Positions 12,410 through 24,987 are shown, counted from the first letter of the stretch. The stretch is 64,000 bases of DNA from Theobroma cacao (GCF_000208745.1 NC_030855.1:20198966-20262965), one strand, 5' to 3'. Numbers and translations are program-made. Notes: generated by a model from the letters alone, not told the origin.

Positions 12410-15400
12410 ATGGCCGAGTCAGCACATGGGGGTTCTCCTTTGGACGATCCACACTCGGCTTACTTTGTGCATCACTCAAATCATCAAGGTTCAGTCTCCA
12501 TTACTCCAAAGCTTAATTCAACAAATTACTCAGCATGGAGAAGGTCATTTTATCTTGCCTTGTCCATATGCAATAAGCTAGAGTTTATTGATGGTACGAT
12601 TCCTCAACCCTTAGTTACTGACAAATTGTATATGCCATGGATAAGATGCAATAATTTGATTGTTGCCTGGTTGCTTGAATCTTTAACACCATCAATTGCT
12701 TCCACTGTTTTCTATATGAGTAATGCTGCTCAAATCTGAAAAACCCTAAAACGAAGGTTTTCATTGCCAAATGATGTTAGAATTTATAATTTGCAGCACA
12801 CACTTAATGGCATTACTTAAGGAAGTAGATCAGTTGATCTGTATTTTATTGAGTTGAATTCTATTTGGGAAGAGTTGCGTAGCTTTCGCCCCCTACCTAA
12901 GTGTACTTGTGGAGGTTTTTAGGAATTTGTTGATCAGATGGCTAAGGATAATATCTTTCAATTCTTAAATGGATTGAATGATAGCTTTTCTGCTCTAAGA
13001 TCACAGATTATAATGATGAAGCCTTTTCCATCTTTGGATGAGGTATATAATCTTGTTTTAAGGGAAGAAAATCAAAGGAATTTTCATGTCACAGTTCAAC
13101 CATTAAGTGAGATTGTTGCTATGTCAGTAGTTACTGGTGAAAAATCAAAGGAAAAATCTGATTTCTTATGCTCACATTGTGTAAAGAAGGGGCACTTAAA
13201 GGACAAGTGTTATCGACTGATTGGATTTCTTTGTAGATTTTAAATTCAACAAGAACAAATCTAATGGCAATAATAAAAGGAGTCAATCTTATTCTGCCAA
13301 CAATGTGATTTCTGTGGCCAAGTCTGATGAAGCTGGAAATGAGGGTATCAATGGTTCAATGTCTCAAATCAGCCTTTCTAAGGATCAAATTCATAAGCTA
13401 TTGTCTCTTATCAATGAACAATCATCAATCAATCAATATGATACTCCTACAACATCCAGTACCAGAGTAAGACTGCTTTGGTAAATTCAACCGTGGGAGG
13501 TAAGTTTTTCAATCATGTTTATCATTCCTTTAATGATTCCTGTTCATATTCCTTTGTAAATAGTATAGTTGCTTCCATGAGTTCATTTTTGAATAGTGAT
13601 GCCTGGATACTTGATACTAGTGCTACTAATCATATAGCTTGTAATCTTAAAAATTTTACTTCATGTAGGAAAGTTCATGATGTTTCTGTTCAATTGTCAA
13701 ACAAAATAAATGTCTTGGTATCCCATATGGGCACTACAAAATTAGGAGATTTGATTTTAGAGAATGTTTTGTGTGTACCGAGTTTTAAATTCAACTTGAT
13801 TTCTGTTAACAAGTTAGCAAAGTGTCAAAAAAAACATTTGTTTTTTACTCATTCATACTGCATTATACAAGATCTAGTTTCTTGGAAAGTTACTGGGGGT
13901 GCTAGAGTGAAGGATGACTTATATCTCTTACAAAAGGAGTTGGATGTACAACTAGTTGCACAGTTTCAAAAGGATATAAATACAATTTTTCATTCTGTTA
14001 ATTCTTGTAATAGTTTGTCTAATGTTTTTGATTTGTGGCACTTTAGATTAGGGCACATTCCACCCAAAAAATAAAACAGATTCATCAACATTTCCCTGGT
14101 GTTTCTTGTACAGAAAATTTTTTTTGTGATGTACGTCCTCTTGCTAAATAGAAAAGGCTTCCTTTTCCAATTCATGTACCTTCTGTTACATTTGCTTTTG
14201 AACTAATAAATGTTGATATTTGGGGACCATATGAAGTTTCTACAATTTTAGGACATAGGTTTTTCCTTACCATTGTTGATGAATACACTAGGTTTACATA
14301 GGTATTTTTAATGAAATACAAGTTAGAAGTTTCCATGATTTTACCTGCATTTTATAATATGATTTTGAATCAATTTAATGTTTCAATCAAACAAATAAGG
14401 TCAGATAATAGTTCAGAATTTAATCTCACTGATTTTTTTAGTTCTAAGGGAATTGTGCCCCAACTTTTTTGTGTTGAGACCCCCCAACAAAATGGCATTG
14501 TTGAAAGAAAGCATCAGCATCTTCTAGTTGTAGCTAGATCACTTTTATTTCAAGCTAATCTTCCTTTAAAATTTTGGGGTGATGCAATTTTGGTTGCTGC
14601 TCATATAATAAATACGGTGCCCACACCTGTTTTACATGATCAAACTCCATTTGAAAAACTTTTTCATAAACCACCTTAATATTCACACCTTAAAGTATTT
14701 GGTTCTCTATGTTTTGCATAAACTTTATCACACAACAGAAAGAAGTTTGAACCTAGGGCTAGAAAATGTATTTTTTTGGGATATCTAGTAGGTATTAAAG
14801 GTTACAAGCTTTATGACCTAGTTACACATAGTATCTTTGTTTCTAGAAATGTTATATTTAATGAATCAATATTTCCTTTTTAGCAACATCAATCAACTTC
14901 ACGTTTTGTTTTTGATTTGTCTTCTTCACATGATGCTTTTTTACCTACCCACCCTTTAGTTGTTCCAGATACACATTTTGTTGATATTCCTTCTCAGCCA
15001 ATATCTGACAATAGTTCTGTTCCTGTTGCTGATAATTCTTTTGATTCTGTTGTTGATACTTCTGCTTCTATTTCTAATATGGATTTGCATGATTTAAATG
15101 CTAATCTGCCTGAGTTGAGTGAACCTACAGTTCTACTTGCTGAAGAACCACATCTACATAATTCACCATCCAATATTAGAAAAAGTACTAGACAAAGACA
15201 CCCACCAAAATACCTTGAGGCTTATCATTGTACCTTTCCTACACAGGCCAATTTTGTTACCAAATATCCCATCACCAAATATTTGTCTAGTAATCAACTC
15301 TCACCTGATCATAAAGTTTTTACAGTAGCTTTGACTCATATACCTGAACCCACTTATTATCATCAAGTTGTAAAACATGTTCAATGGAGGGAGGCTATGT

Positions 15401-16913
15401 AATCTGAATTAGATGCTTTAGAGGCAAATGAGACATGGACAATGGTACTTTTACCTCTTAATTCTCATGCTATTGACTGTAAATGGGTCTACAAGGTTAA
15501 GCTAAATGATGATGGCTCTGTTGAGAGATATAAAGCCCGATTAGTAGCCAAGGGTTATAATCAAAAGACAAGATTTGATTATCAAGAGACAGTCAATCCT
15601 GTGGTGAAATATACCACTGTTCGGCTATTTTTAGCATTGGCAACTATTAAAGGCTGGTTTTTGACTCAGCTTGATATTAATAATGCTTACTTGAATGGGG
15701 ATTTAAATGAAACTGTTTTCATGGAGCTGCCACAGGGGTATTGTTTTAAGGGGGAGTGTCCTACCAGGAGTAAGATGGTGTGCAAGTTGAATAAGTCATT
15801 GTATGGACTTAAACAAGCATCATGACAGTGGAATTCGAAATTTACCACTTGTCTACTAGCTTATGGTTTTCAGCAGTCCAAAGCAGACTATTCTTTGTTT
15901 ACCAAGACTACTCAAACAGGGGAATTCATTGCATTGTTGGTTTATGTGGACGATATTGTAATTGGCAGTACTTCAATAGATCTTACTAATGATGTTAAGG
16001 GCTATTTGAGTTCTAATTTCAAGCTTAAAGACTTAGGGAAACTTAAGTATTTTCTTGGCTTAGAAGTGGCAAGATCTAGTAAGGGAATTTTTCTTTGCCA
16101 AAAGAAGTATACTTTGGACATCGTAACAGAATATGGTTTATTGGGATCTAAACCAGTGTCTACACCGATTGAATATCATCATAAGTTGACAAAGGCCACA
16201 GATGAAGAACAATTGAAAGATAGTACTATGTATAGACAGCTGGTTGGAAGACTATTGTATCTTACTTTTACAAGACCAGATATATCATATGCTGTTCACA
16301 TACTCTCTCAGTATATGGACAAGCCAAGTGAGGCTCATTTACAAGCAGGTTTCAGAGTAATACGATATCTTAAAGCAGTTCCTGATCAAGGCATTTTAGT
16401 TTCTAGTGATTCTGATTTATGCCTACAAGCATATAGTGATAGTGATTGGCTGATTGCCTAGATACTAGAAGATCAGTTACTGGTTTTGGTATATTGCTGG
16501 GAAACTCATTGATAAGTTGGAAAGCTAAAAAGCAGAGGTTGGTAGCAAGGAGTTCTACTGAAGCTGAACATAAAGCAATGGCAGCAACTTGTTGTGAAGT
16601 GATTTGGTTACTGCATTTACTTATGAACTTCAGTATTGAACATTCATGTGCAGTGAAATTATTTTGTAACAATCAATCAGCTCTTCATATTTGTCGGAAT
16701 CCCATATTTCATGAGCGCACAAAACATATTGAGATGGATTGCCATTTCATTCGAGAAAAGGTAGCTGCAGGTCAAATTGATCCATCTTATATTCCTACCA
16801 AGTCCCAGCTTGCAGATCTTTTCACCAAAGCTTTACAACCTGGACCATTTCATTCTCTATTGCGCAAGATGAGTATTATTAACATACGTAATACTCATCT
16901 TGAGGGGGAGTGA
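12410..16913 (+). pseudogene. Copia-1 gag-pol, multiply interrupted
   Basis: Starts at ATG 12410 (MAESAHGG). The Gag domain begins near SVSITPKLNSTNYSAWRRSF. The zinc knuckle CSHCVKKGHLKDKC (CX2CX4HX4C) is at about 13170-13215. The protease core is WILDTSATNHI near 13600, with DTSA where DSGA is usual. The pre-integrase motif LWHFRLGH is at about 14035, followed by an integrase with the EFNLTDFF and QQNGIVERKH motifs. Reverse transcriptase follows, with catalytic YVDD at 15943-15954, then RNase H (SSTEAEHKA, ADLFTKAL). In-frame stops include 12737, 12818, 14150, 14300, 15400 and 15823, and frames shift near 13215, 13480 and 16455. Many stops sit where relatives have Trp, Gln or Arg. It cannot make a functional polyprotein. 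Confidence 0.9.
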
Positions 16914-17124
16914 AGAGTATAAAATTTATTTATTTATTGTAAATAATTTGGTTTTATAGTTCTTTTAGATTTTTAGCCTTATGTATTGTTTAGAATTACA
17001 AACTATACCAGCAATATAAATAGCTGGCTTCTAACTAATTCATTTTGAGAAATATAGATGCAGAATATTTTTCCCATTCTTTGTTCTTGGTTCTTCAATT
17101 CTATGAAATGGCAGATTCTTCACA
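16911..17124 (+). repeat. 3' LTR of Copia-1
   Basis: 214-bp partner of the 5' LTR. It directly follows the purine tract. Its TGA at 16911-16913 also serves as the stop codon of the RNase H frame. Confidence 0.92.
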
Positions 17125-18320
17125 ATAATCACATTTGTAATTACTCTGATCTGGTAGACATTAATTAACCTCTAGAAAATAGTACACCAAGCTTAGGTTG
17201 GGGAGGGCTTGTCCTCCTATTAAACGTAAGTAAACAAACAAAGTCCTAGTTAGCGGCCAAGAATGGAGGACTACTTTTTCGCTTTATTAATTATTGAGAA
17301 CAAAGGGCCGTACTTTATTACCATCCTGTTAGTAAGATACAATACATGGTGTATCTTATTCTAGCAGCTTCTCGTGGCCTTTCTGCCAACACAGAAACAT
17401 TTGCTTAATCTTTTAATGCATTGGATTAGATTATAAGTGAAGATCCAATAAAAGGCGAGCTAGTCAAAAGCATGATGGCCTCCACCTCCTGGAGGATTGA
17501 GGTCCACATCACCGCAGGCCTTAGTTTATGTTAGCCAATGTTCCTAACCATTCCAGAATTAGTAAGCTTTGCAAATTTTAGTTTGGTTCCTAAACCCTAG
17601 ACATCTAGTAGATGCAATAACTCACATGGCTTTGCTATCTTTTTTATTTGTCTTGGTGGGAGTGCGTCCTTGAGTTTTGACACCCTTTTCATTTCCTTAT
17701 CACATGCATCTCGAGGTCATTCATTTTTCTTTTCTTTAAAAACATATTAGTTAAACCGAAAACCCTTTAAGCAGCATTACTGTGACGAGTTTGGTGACGA
17801 CACAAGGTCTTTAGGCTAAGATATTTTTCTTTCCATTCGCTTTTCAAAGGTTTCATGTCCTTGCATTGGTTTAGCAATCTAATTAACCAAAGAACACTAC
17901 ACATAGCTCATTGTGTTCTTAATTATACTTAATTCAATGCGATTAGCCACGTAAATTCATATAAACTACACAATTAGTCAATCTGAGTTTGATAATTCTC
18001 CTTGCATGGAAGCCGGCACGAGCGCTCATGTAGGTTTTTTATTTGTGGTCCAAAACTTAATTCGTATCAAGTGATAAAAATTAGCTTAGATTAATATAAA
18101 ATTATTTTTTTTAATCTTATTATTTATTTGTTAATTATTATCCCTGTTTATCTCTAGTTTAATTACTACTATCTTGGTTTGCCTTGGATACTGTTTGAAT
18201 CAATTGATAAATCGATTGGTATAATTGAAGTACTATGTATGACAAATCATGGAAACGGGTTTTCTAATGGCGGGTCTGGGGAATAAATGGATAGTCGAGG
18301 AAAGTCAACCCGACCCCTTT
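17125..18320. other. Spacer, no gene recognised
   Basis: Mixed-composition intergenic DNA. No open frame longer than chance, no repeat pair and no RNA gene seen. Confidence 0.5.
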
Positions 18321-18324
18321 GGGA

Positions 18325-18483
18325 CACGTGTTGGACCGACAGCAGATGATGGGATTTCACTTTGTCCTTGACTGTATGACACGTAGCCTACTGCTGTCAC
18401 CGAACCTAATCCAAGCCTTTTCGTGACAGCCGCTCTGACGTGGCAAGAACCCCATCCGGTTTTGTGCCAATCACGTGATTGGC
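18325..18483. promoter_or_regulatory. Cluster of ACGT-core elements with an 18-bp palindrome
   Basis: CACGTG occurs at 18325-18330. A gacacgta string sits near 18378. ctgacgtggc, an ABRE-like core, lies near 18435-18444. At 18466-18483 the sequence gccaatcacgtgattggc is a perfect 18-bp palindrome with a G-box core flanked by inverted CCAAT boxes. These are typical binding sites for plant bZIP/bHLH and NF-Y factors. The cluster is about 2.3 kb upstream of the DRO1-like start and may be a distal element or the promoter of an unrecognised transcript. Confidence 0.5.
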
Positions 18484-19192
18484 TCTTGCCTAATGGGTCC
18501 TAATTTTTGCCTAGTAGAAAATTCCTAGTGGCATTTGATTGGAGAAATTTAACAGTCATTGTTGCGGGTAAATTGGAGGCACTGTGCCCCGTCCCGGGAA
18601 CTTACTGCTCAGTTTCTTGCCTGGCTCTGTCTAATTGTCTCGAAGATACTCCCATTTTTTTTTCTTTGCAAGTACAAATATTTAAAGCCAAAAGGGGAAA
18701 AATTATACTAGAATCACCAAACTTTGCTTGAGTTTGTAACTTTATTCATCAAAGCAAAGAATGAATGACATGTAAACTAGCTTTGCTCTTCTTAAAGATG
18801 CTTGTACTAGAGTGATCTTGCTCAATCAACGTGGGGATTTGCAATGGAATTAATTGAAGTTTCCATTATTTCTCATCTTTAAGATAGATTTGATCGGCCC
18901 TATCTATATTTGAACAGTATTTTGCAAGGAAGTTTCGTTTTCTTTAGTACAAAGAATGAAAACTAGAATGTACCTACATATACTTAGTTTCAAGTCGACT
19001 TAAGCATTTCGGGTGTTAGACATGAAAGCCTGAAAAATTAAGTGAAATAATTTGGGACGAGATGAAGAATGTAGCTCTTGCTACTGGCCCTTTCTACAAA
19101 AATCCACCCTGCATGATTGCACTACAAAATGTTGAGCCTCTTTTTCGATTTAAAGTGAAAGGAAAAGACACAATTGATGTTACAAAACTTTA

Positions 19193-19474
19193 TTACCAAC
19201 ACCATACATCTGTTACATGATAGGGAAAAGGTTTGTCTTCCCAGTGAACTTTTTTCTCATCTAGTAGCCAAATGCTAACATCCTTTCCCCTTGAAGTAAC
19301 ACATGGCTTTATTGATCGTGGTAAAGCATTACTCTTGTTTGTACTAAAATTGCTGTTGGTAGTTGTCATATTGTTCATGGAATCAAACAGGTAAATGGTC
19401 TTGGTGGGTTTAAGGTGCCCTACATTCAGTAGCAGGTGAGATTCGGGGACTGATTTGGTGGGTGAGGGGGACAT
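19193..19474 (-). CDS. Hypothetical protein, 93 residues, unrecognised
   Basis: Open from ATG 19474 (MSPSPTKSVPESHLLLNVGH) to TAA at 19193; an in-frame stop lies a few codons upstream of the ATG. Composition is balanced, with Trp and Cys at the end (DVWCW), unlike the AT-driven frames nearby. No signal peptide, membrane segment or known motif is visible. It could be a short gene, a last exon or chance; I do not recognise it. Confidence 0.3.
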   Translation of the reverse strand: MSPSPTKSVPESHLLLNVGHLKPTKTIYLFDSMNNMTTTNSNFSTNKSNALPRSIKPCVTSRGKDVSIWLLDEKKVHWEDKPFPYHVTDVWCW

Positions 19475-20195
19475 TCCCACGAGAGAGTGGGGCTTCTTCT
19501 CTCAAAATGTTTCCCCAGTGAGTCCAAATCTCACCACCCTTAACTCCTTTATTATAACTCTGTTGCTCCATGCTTCAATGTTTGGTTAGCTGTCAGAAAA
19601 TCAGTTTGGTTTTCTTTGCTGAATTTACATATAACTACTTAATTCCACTTCAATTTAACAGATACTATATATATTAGTAAAACAGAAACTACTATATAGA
19701 GAATGATTCCAAATACAGTCTGATGATAAATAAATTGTCTCTTTTACTAATTTTATCTGAAAACTCATGGCATAGCAAATCAAATTATGCAAGAAAATAT
19801 AATTCACATCACACTCAAGCCCTGTGCATATGTATCCATGCATGCTTTGTTTGACAATCCACCATGTTTTGACAAGCTGCCTAACTCTCTAAATAGACAA
19901 CATTTTCCTTTACCTTTTACAATCGAATGAGAGGGTTGAAATAGACAATAATTTTTAAGCAAGGTATTGTTTTAAGTAATCTCTTCAACATAGGTTTTGA
20001 TAGCTTCTAGTTTATAACATGTGAGAGCGTAACATCCTAGTACATGATGAAAAATTGAAAATATATATAGTTGATCATGCAAGTTAGAAGGATCATGAAA
20101 ATTATGTTAACATCAAAAGGGAACAGTGATAACACAAGATTTTTTGTTATATCATATGACAAGTTGTCGTTTAAACCTTTTTTGCAACAAGATCT

Positions 20196-20402
20196 TCAAT
20201 AACCTTCTTGTGTCACTCCCACAACCGTTGGATAATTTATAGAGATTGATTCTTGCACTTTTACTAGAAATATTGTCTTGAAATCAGCATTTTCGCGATC
20301 TAATGGACTAACTGGGGCCACGAGGGCCCCTGCAGCCGGATGTTCCTGAAGCCTGCCCACGGCATCCCCCGGCTCACGTGTTCTATACATAGATATGGAC
20401 AT
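20196..20402 (-). other. GC-elevated reading frame, possible exon or gene fragment
   Basis: The minus strand reads MYRTREPGDAVGRLQEHPAA and continues with APVSPLDRENADF, then a stop. The first half is markedly GC-rich compared with its AT-rich flanks, and the protein has the composition of a real coding exon. A tatag acceptor-like string sits just before the GC-rich part. I could not join it to another exon or name a family, so it may be the relic of a lost gene. Confidence 0.3.
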
Positions 20403-20628
20403 ACATGCATAGATTATATATTCAGAAGAGAATGTCTTTAAGCTGTAGTGGGGGAATGGGTATATTAGTTGTACAAGGTGAGAGGGTAAGAGGTTAGGAG
20501 CTTACAGAAGAAAAGGTTGAACGCTAAGAAACAAAAGGTGGGAAGGAGGGATGAAACTGCAAAAGGCCGCTGTTTAGGAACTTGAACCAATAGAGGAATG
20601 GTCATGAAATTCATCAAAACCAAATCCA

Positions 20629-20638
20629 TATATTTATA
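20629..20638 (+). promoter_or_regulatory. TATA-like box upstream of DRO1-like gene
   Basis: tatatttata about 170 bp before the start codon, followed by a CT/CA-rich leader. This is suitable spacing for a TATA box with a transcript leader of roughly 140 nt. No transcript evidence. Confidence 0.4.
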
Positions 20639-20807
20639 CTTCCAAAGCTCAATTCTCATTGGCTTTTAAGATCTGCAGTTCCACACCCCAGTTCTGCAAA
20701 TACATTTCCACCACCTCCACCAGCACCTCTGTTCAAATATTCATTAGAAATCGCTCCCCAGTTTCATTCCTGGAAAGGCAGATTAGTTTCCAGTACTACA
20801 TCTGAAA

Positions 20808-22639
20808 ATGAAGGTAAGTTTGTTTGCTATGTTTCTCTACGCCTGCGTTGTTGAGAAAGAAAGTGAAGATTAATATTTCAATGTGATGAATCACTGTATG
20901 AGATCAAATTCACATCTACAAGAGGAATCCACCACACAAGTTTGATCAAGCTTTTGACATGTTTGATTGCAGTTCTTTGGTTGGATGCAAAATAAGCTTA
21001 ATGGGAAACAAGGGAGCAGTAAACCAAATACAGTTTCAGCTACTCGTAAGCATTCTTTGTCTTCTTTTTGTTTCTTCTAGTTTTAAGACTTACTTCATGC
21101 ATGCACTCACGCATATATATTTTCACATTTATCGGTATATATTCTTATTTTGTTAATTTGAAGTAAAAGTTTTCTCATTCCATCCCTCATCCAAGCCAGT
21201 ATTAATTAATTTCAAGATATAGAAGAAGCTAGCTAGCTTCAATTTGGCTTGAATAATGATCATAAATGAAATATCAGGGTGTCTAAGAGATGTCGTTTCC
21301 ACAAACACTGTAGTCACTAGTGTAATTAAGCCTGATTAAGTTTCAAGCTGGAACACTATTCCAAGTCACATGAAATGTTGTTGAGTAATGTAGGTTGGCC
21401 TACATCTCTTGTTTACCAGTGGTCGATTACTCATGCACTTCCGCAAGTAAATTCTTCATGTTTGTAAAAACCGAAGAAAAAGGGACAGGGGATCTAAGTT
21501 TTTCGCACATGCATGTTCTTTTGTCGTTAAAAAACTGCACCATGGAGACTTGAAGAGCCTGAAAATGCGACAGGACAAGTGGGACATGCTGCACATGTGA
21601 TCTTCAATCTAGATCAAACAAAGCTAAAATAAAAAAATAGTTCTACTCTTGAATTAATATCGGGTTTCCTGTTCCTTTTTTCTTCTTCTTGTTTTTATGT
21701 AGGTCGTATGAAACAAGAGCCACGAGAAGAGTTCAGTGATTGGCCTCATGGATTGTTGGCAATAGGAACTTTTGGTAACAATGACCTTAAAGAAAACCCT
21801 CAATGCCAAAATACCATTCAACAAGATCATCCGTCCGATATTCAAGAGGAACCATCTTCCTCCGAGGATTTACGAGAGTTTACACAGGAAGAAGTTGGGA
21901 AACTACAGAAGGAACTAACAAAGCTCTTGTCCCGAAAACCGACTTCCGATGTGCAAAAAGAACTCGCAAATTTACCGTTGGATAGATTTCTTAATTGTCC
22001 ATCCAGCTTGGAAGTGGACAGGAGAATTAGTAATGCACTTTGCAGTGATTCAGGGGACAGAGAGGAAGATATTGATCGGACCATTAGCGTTATCCTTGGC
22101 AGATGCAAAGACATCTGTGCGGAAAATAAGAAGAAAGCCATTGGGAAAAAATCAATTTCTTTCCTTCTCAAGAAGATGTTTGTTTGTGCAAGTGGGTTTT
22201 CACCTGCTCCAAGTTTGAGCGATACACTACAAGAATCAAGAATGGAGAAGGTATAAGCACAACATGATTTATTAACTGCACATTCTGTCTTTTCTTCTTT
22301 GATTGAATTTCTTTTGTTAATCAAAGATTGTCATCTACAGCTTTTGAGGGTAATGCTTCACAAGAAGATTTACAGTCAAAATCCTTCTCGAGCATCATCC
22401 ATGAAGAAGTACTTAGAGGACAAACAAACACCAAAACGGCAAAATAATCAAGATGAAACACGGGAGAGAAAGAGTGAAGATGGATCTAAATGGGTCAAGA
22501 CAGATTCTGAATGTAAGTCATTTTTGGATTTTCATGATAGAATTTTTTTTTTGGTCAAAAACCAACCAATCATGTTTTTTAATTACTCCTTTTGACTACT
22601 TGTTTTTTCCATATTGCAGATATTGTTCTAGAAATCTAA
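20808..22639 (+). CDS. DRO1: DRO1/LAZY (IGT family) gravitropism protein
   Basis: LAZY/DRO1 proteins relay the gravity signal in columella and endodermal cells. Their C-terminal motif recruits RLD proteins to the plasma membrane, steering PIN auxin transporters and root or branch angle. Exons: 20808-20813, 20973-21045, 21703-22250, 22341-22512, 22620-22639, giving 272 residues. The family's odd structure is kept: exon 1 codes only MK and the last exon is 20 nt. Conserved pieces: N-terminal [15 protein letters not shown] (1-15), the IGT motif GLLAIGTFG at 43-51, and the C-terminal [14 protein letters not shown] (259-272). The region around 70-100 is acidic and Gln-rich. Position next to EXO70D and the seven-TM receptor points to the Arabidopsis At1g72490 (DRO1/LZY3/NGR2) orthologue rather than a paralogue. 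Confidence 0.93.
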
Positions 22640-22677
22640 AATCTACCTTTATATTTGAAAGCACCAAAGCTTGCAAG

Positions 22678-22818
22678 GTAAGAAGAATATTTTTTACAAA
22701 AAAAAAAAAGAAGAAGAAGGAAACCCTTCGTTAATTTCTTGCTATAAATGCTTCCATGATTAGTATTCTAAAGTGTTCATTCATTTCTAACTAACTTCAT
22801 GGAAATCAAACTCTGCAG
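22678..22818 (+). other. Probable 3' UTR intron of DRO1-like gene
   Basis: A donor (aag then gtaagaag) at 22678 and an acceptor (ctctgcag) ending at 22818 bracket a 141-nt AT-rich stretch after the stop codon. The donor is 38 nt past the stop, inside the 50-55-nt limit, so splicing here should not trigger nonsense-mediated decay. Inferred from junction sequences only. Confidence 0.45.
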
Positions 22819-23932
22819 CTTCCAATGTTGAAATCTAGGATTCAAGAACTTGGAACAGCTGCCTTCGTTGGTTCAGAACAGGAATTTCAAAGGAGTAAAA
22901 TCTACGAATAAATTTGATGCGGTGGCTCGAAATTACAGGACCAAAAAATGTATAATTCAGACAGCAATGATCTCTATTTTGTGCTAGCTGTGCTTCCCCC
23001 ACTTTTTTTTCATGGTCGTAACTGTGAATGCAGTGCAACCCATGTTCCCAGATACCTCAGACGGATGTCTGTATTAGCACTGGCACAGCTAGACATTATT
23101 TATTTTTATCCTATTTTATTTCACCCTTTTTCTTTTTTATTTGTTAAAGCTTCACCTTTTGTAAGATGAATTTGAGGTGAATAATATTTTGATTGACAAG
23201 AAATTATTGAGATGCGGGAATCTTGATTATGCGAATAATGTTTCTTGAGTTCCAATCAATTGGTCTTTTAGAAGCCAAGTTTAGATTAATCTCATTTGTT
23301 GATGAAAACTTGCAAATCCAGTGTCGATGCCTAATGGGAAATTGTTAGATATTTGACATTTTGACTCAAATTTTAATTGTAAATCAGTTTGGGTTTTGCT
23401 TGAATTTTATTAAATGAGAATTATTTGATGATTTAGTTTATTTAAAGAGTAAATATACTTAATGGATATAAGATTTCTTAATGCATAGGATATGGAAAAT
23501 TGCTAAAGATTTTAATGTGAAAAATGAGTTTATAGGAAGGTTTCACAAAGTTGTAGGGATGGAAGAAAAAAATGAAAAAAACACCGGATTATGTGAAATA
23601 AAAGGTTCTTCACTAGCTTAAACACTACAAAGGGTAGAAGCTGGATTTGATTCAAAACTCGAGTTTAGTGTTTTATTTTAAATGTTTTGTATTTATTGTA
23701 ATTTCTACGTTTATAATAAATTAGTTTTCTCTCATTTATAGATATAGAGAATGGATGCTAATCATATTAAACATCACCTCTTCTGTCACTTATTTTTATG
23801 TTAACATCGGTGTTGAATAACTTTTACTTGAAAATTTTGATAGAAATAACATCAAAAGTGAAAAAAAAATATGTATCTTGAAAATAATGTAAAATTTTGG
23901 AATTTTGTGGATGATTGAATTTTTTTCATGGT

Positions 23933-23963
<31 letters not shown>

Positions 23964-24978
23964 TGTGGATACTCCAACAGCTCTAAATTTCCAAGGCAGG
24001 GTACTCCTCATTCAAAGAATCCTTGTTTACTTTGGCTTTTATTCTAACAATAATCATTCAAAAAAGAAACAAAAAAAGAGAGTATGTTAGTGTTTTTAAC
24101 ATTTAAAAAAAAAATCAAAAGAAGACACAGAAAACTATCTTCATTTGTGTAATTCAATGAACAAACAAAAAGTCAATCCTCGATTGTTTAATTAATTAAG
24201 AAATGGTATTCTTAAAAAGAGTAATAAAATGAGCACATTACCACTTTAAAATAAAACCAAAATTTTGATACTTATCTTTTAAAATTTATAATAATGCAAA
24301 TTGTCAACTTGGCAGTAGAATACAAAGAATTCTTTTGTCAAATCACCAAAAGAAAAAGAAAAAGAAAAAAGAAGAGTGCCCCATTGAGGCATGAATGATC
24401 CCTAGCTTTAGTATTCTTGGTACATCAAATATTGCTTTGGATTAGCTCATTAAAGCATTAATCATCATTATTCTTACCTTTGTTCTCTTTCTTCGGTAGT
24501 CTTTGTCACAAAGATTGTAGCCTTTTGTTGATTAGAGCCATTGATTGCTTCTCAAGCCTTTTTCTATCATTCAAGACCTTCAATTAGTCTTCTCACTAAT
24601 GGATGTTACCACTAATCATCTTAACAATTAAAAGACAAGGGAAAATAAATACATCAAAATTCCAATAGTGTTCCATTCTTTGACCAAAGTTTCCATCATT
24701 TCTCAGTGGACTTCGCATCCTACCAATGAGCTTCACCCACGTACTCACATCCACGGTTAGTTCCCCTCGTCTGATCACTTCCACACTTCCATTAAGGATG
24801 GATATATTAAAATATAAAAATATAAACAAAAATCGAATTTTTTTTCTTTTTATTTCTTGCTTTTAACCATTCTATTCCTTTTTCTATCAAAAATACAAAA
24901 AATGAAATAGAGTTAGAAATGGAAAACCCTACAGCAAAATCTACTCAAATGTATCCAATTTCCGCCATGTTAGACCCC
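22819..24978. other. Spacer between DRO1-like and LSM1
   Basis: Contains the 3' end of the DRO1-like transcript and then AT-rich spacer, including a TA dinucleotide run at about 23938-23963. No gene seen. Confidence 0.5.
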
Positions 24979-24987
24979 AAACCCTAA
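24979..24987 (+). promoter_or_regulatory. Telo-box upstream of LSM1
   Basis: aaaccctaa lies about 460 bp before the LSM1 start, followed by a C/T-rich leader typical of plant housekeeping genes. Telo-boxes are common in promoters of growth-linked, RNA-related genes. Position fits the proximal promoter. Confidence 0.45.

Larger units (their letters stand above)
11812..17124 (+). mobile_element. Copia-1: complete Ty1-copia LTR retrotransposon, inactivated
   Basis: Two 214-bp LTRs bound a 4.9-kb interior in canonical order: gag, protease, integrase, reverse transcriptase, RNase H. After the 5' LTR a primer-binding site reads tggtatcaaagctcc (12026-12040), the initiator-Met-tRNA type. A polypurine tract (cttgagggggag, 16899-16910) precedes the 3' LTR. 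Flanks are gtaat on the left and ataat on the right, a 5-bp target duplication with one mismatch. I count about nine differences between the LTRs, roughly 4%, so insertion is fairly recent. The coding part holds about ten stops and several frameshifts. Confidence 0.92.
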
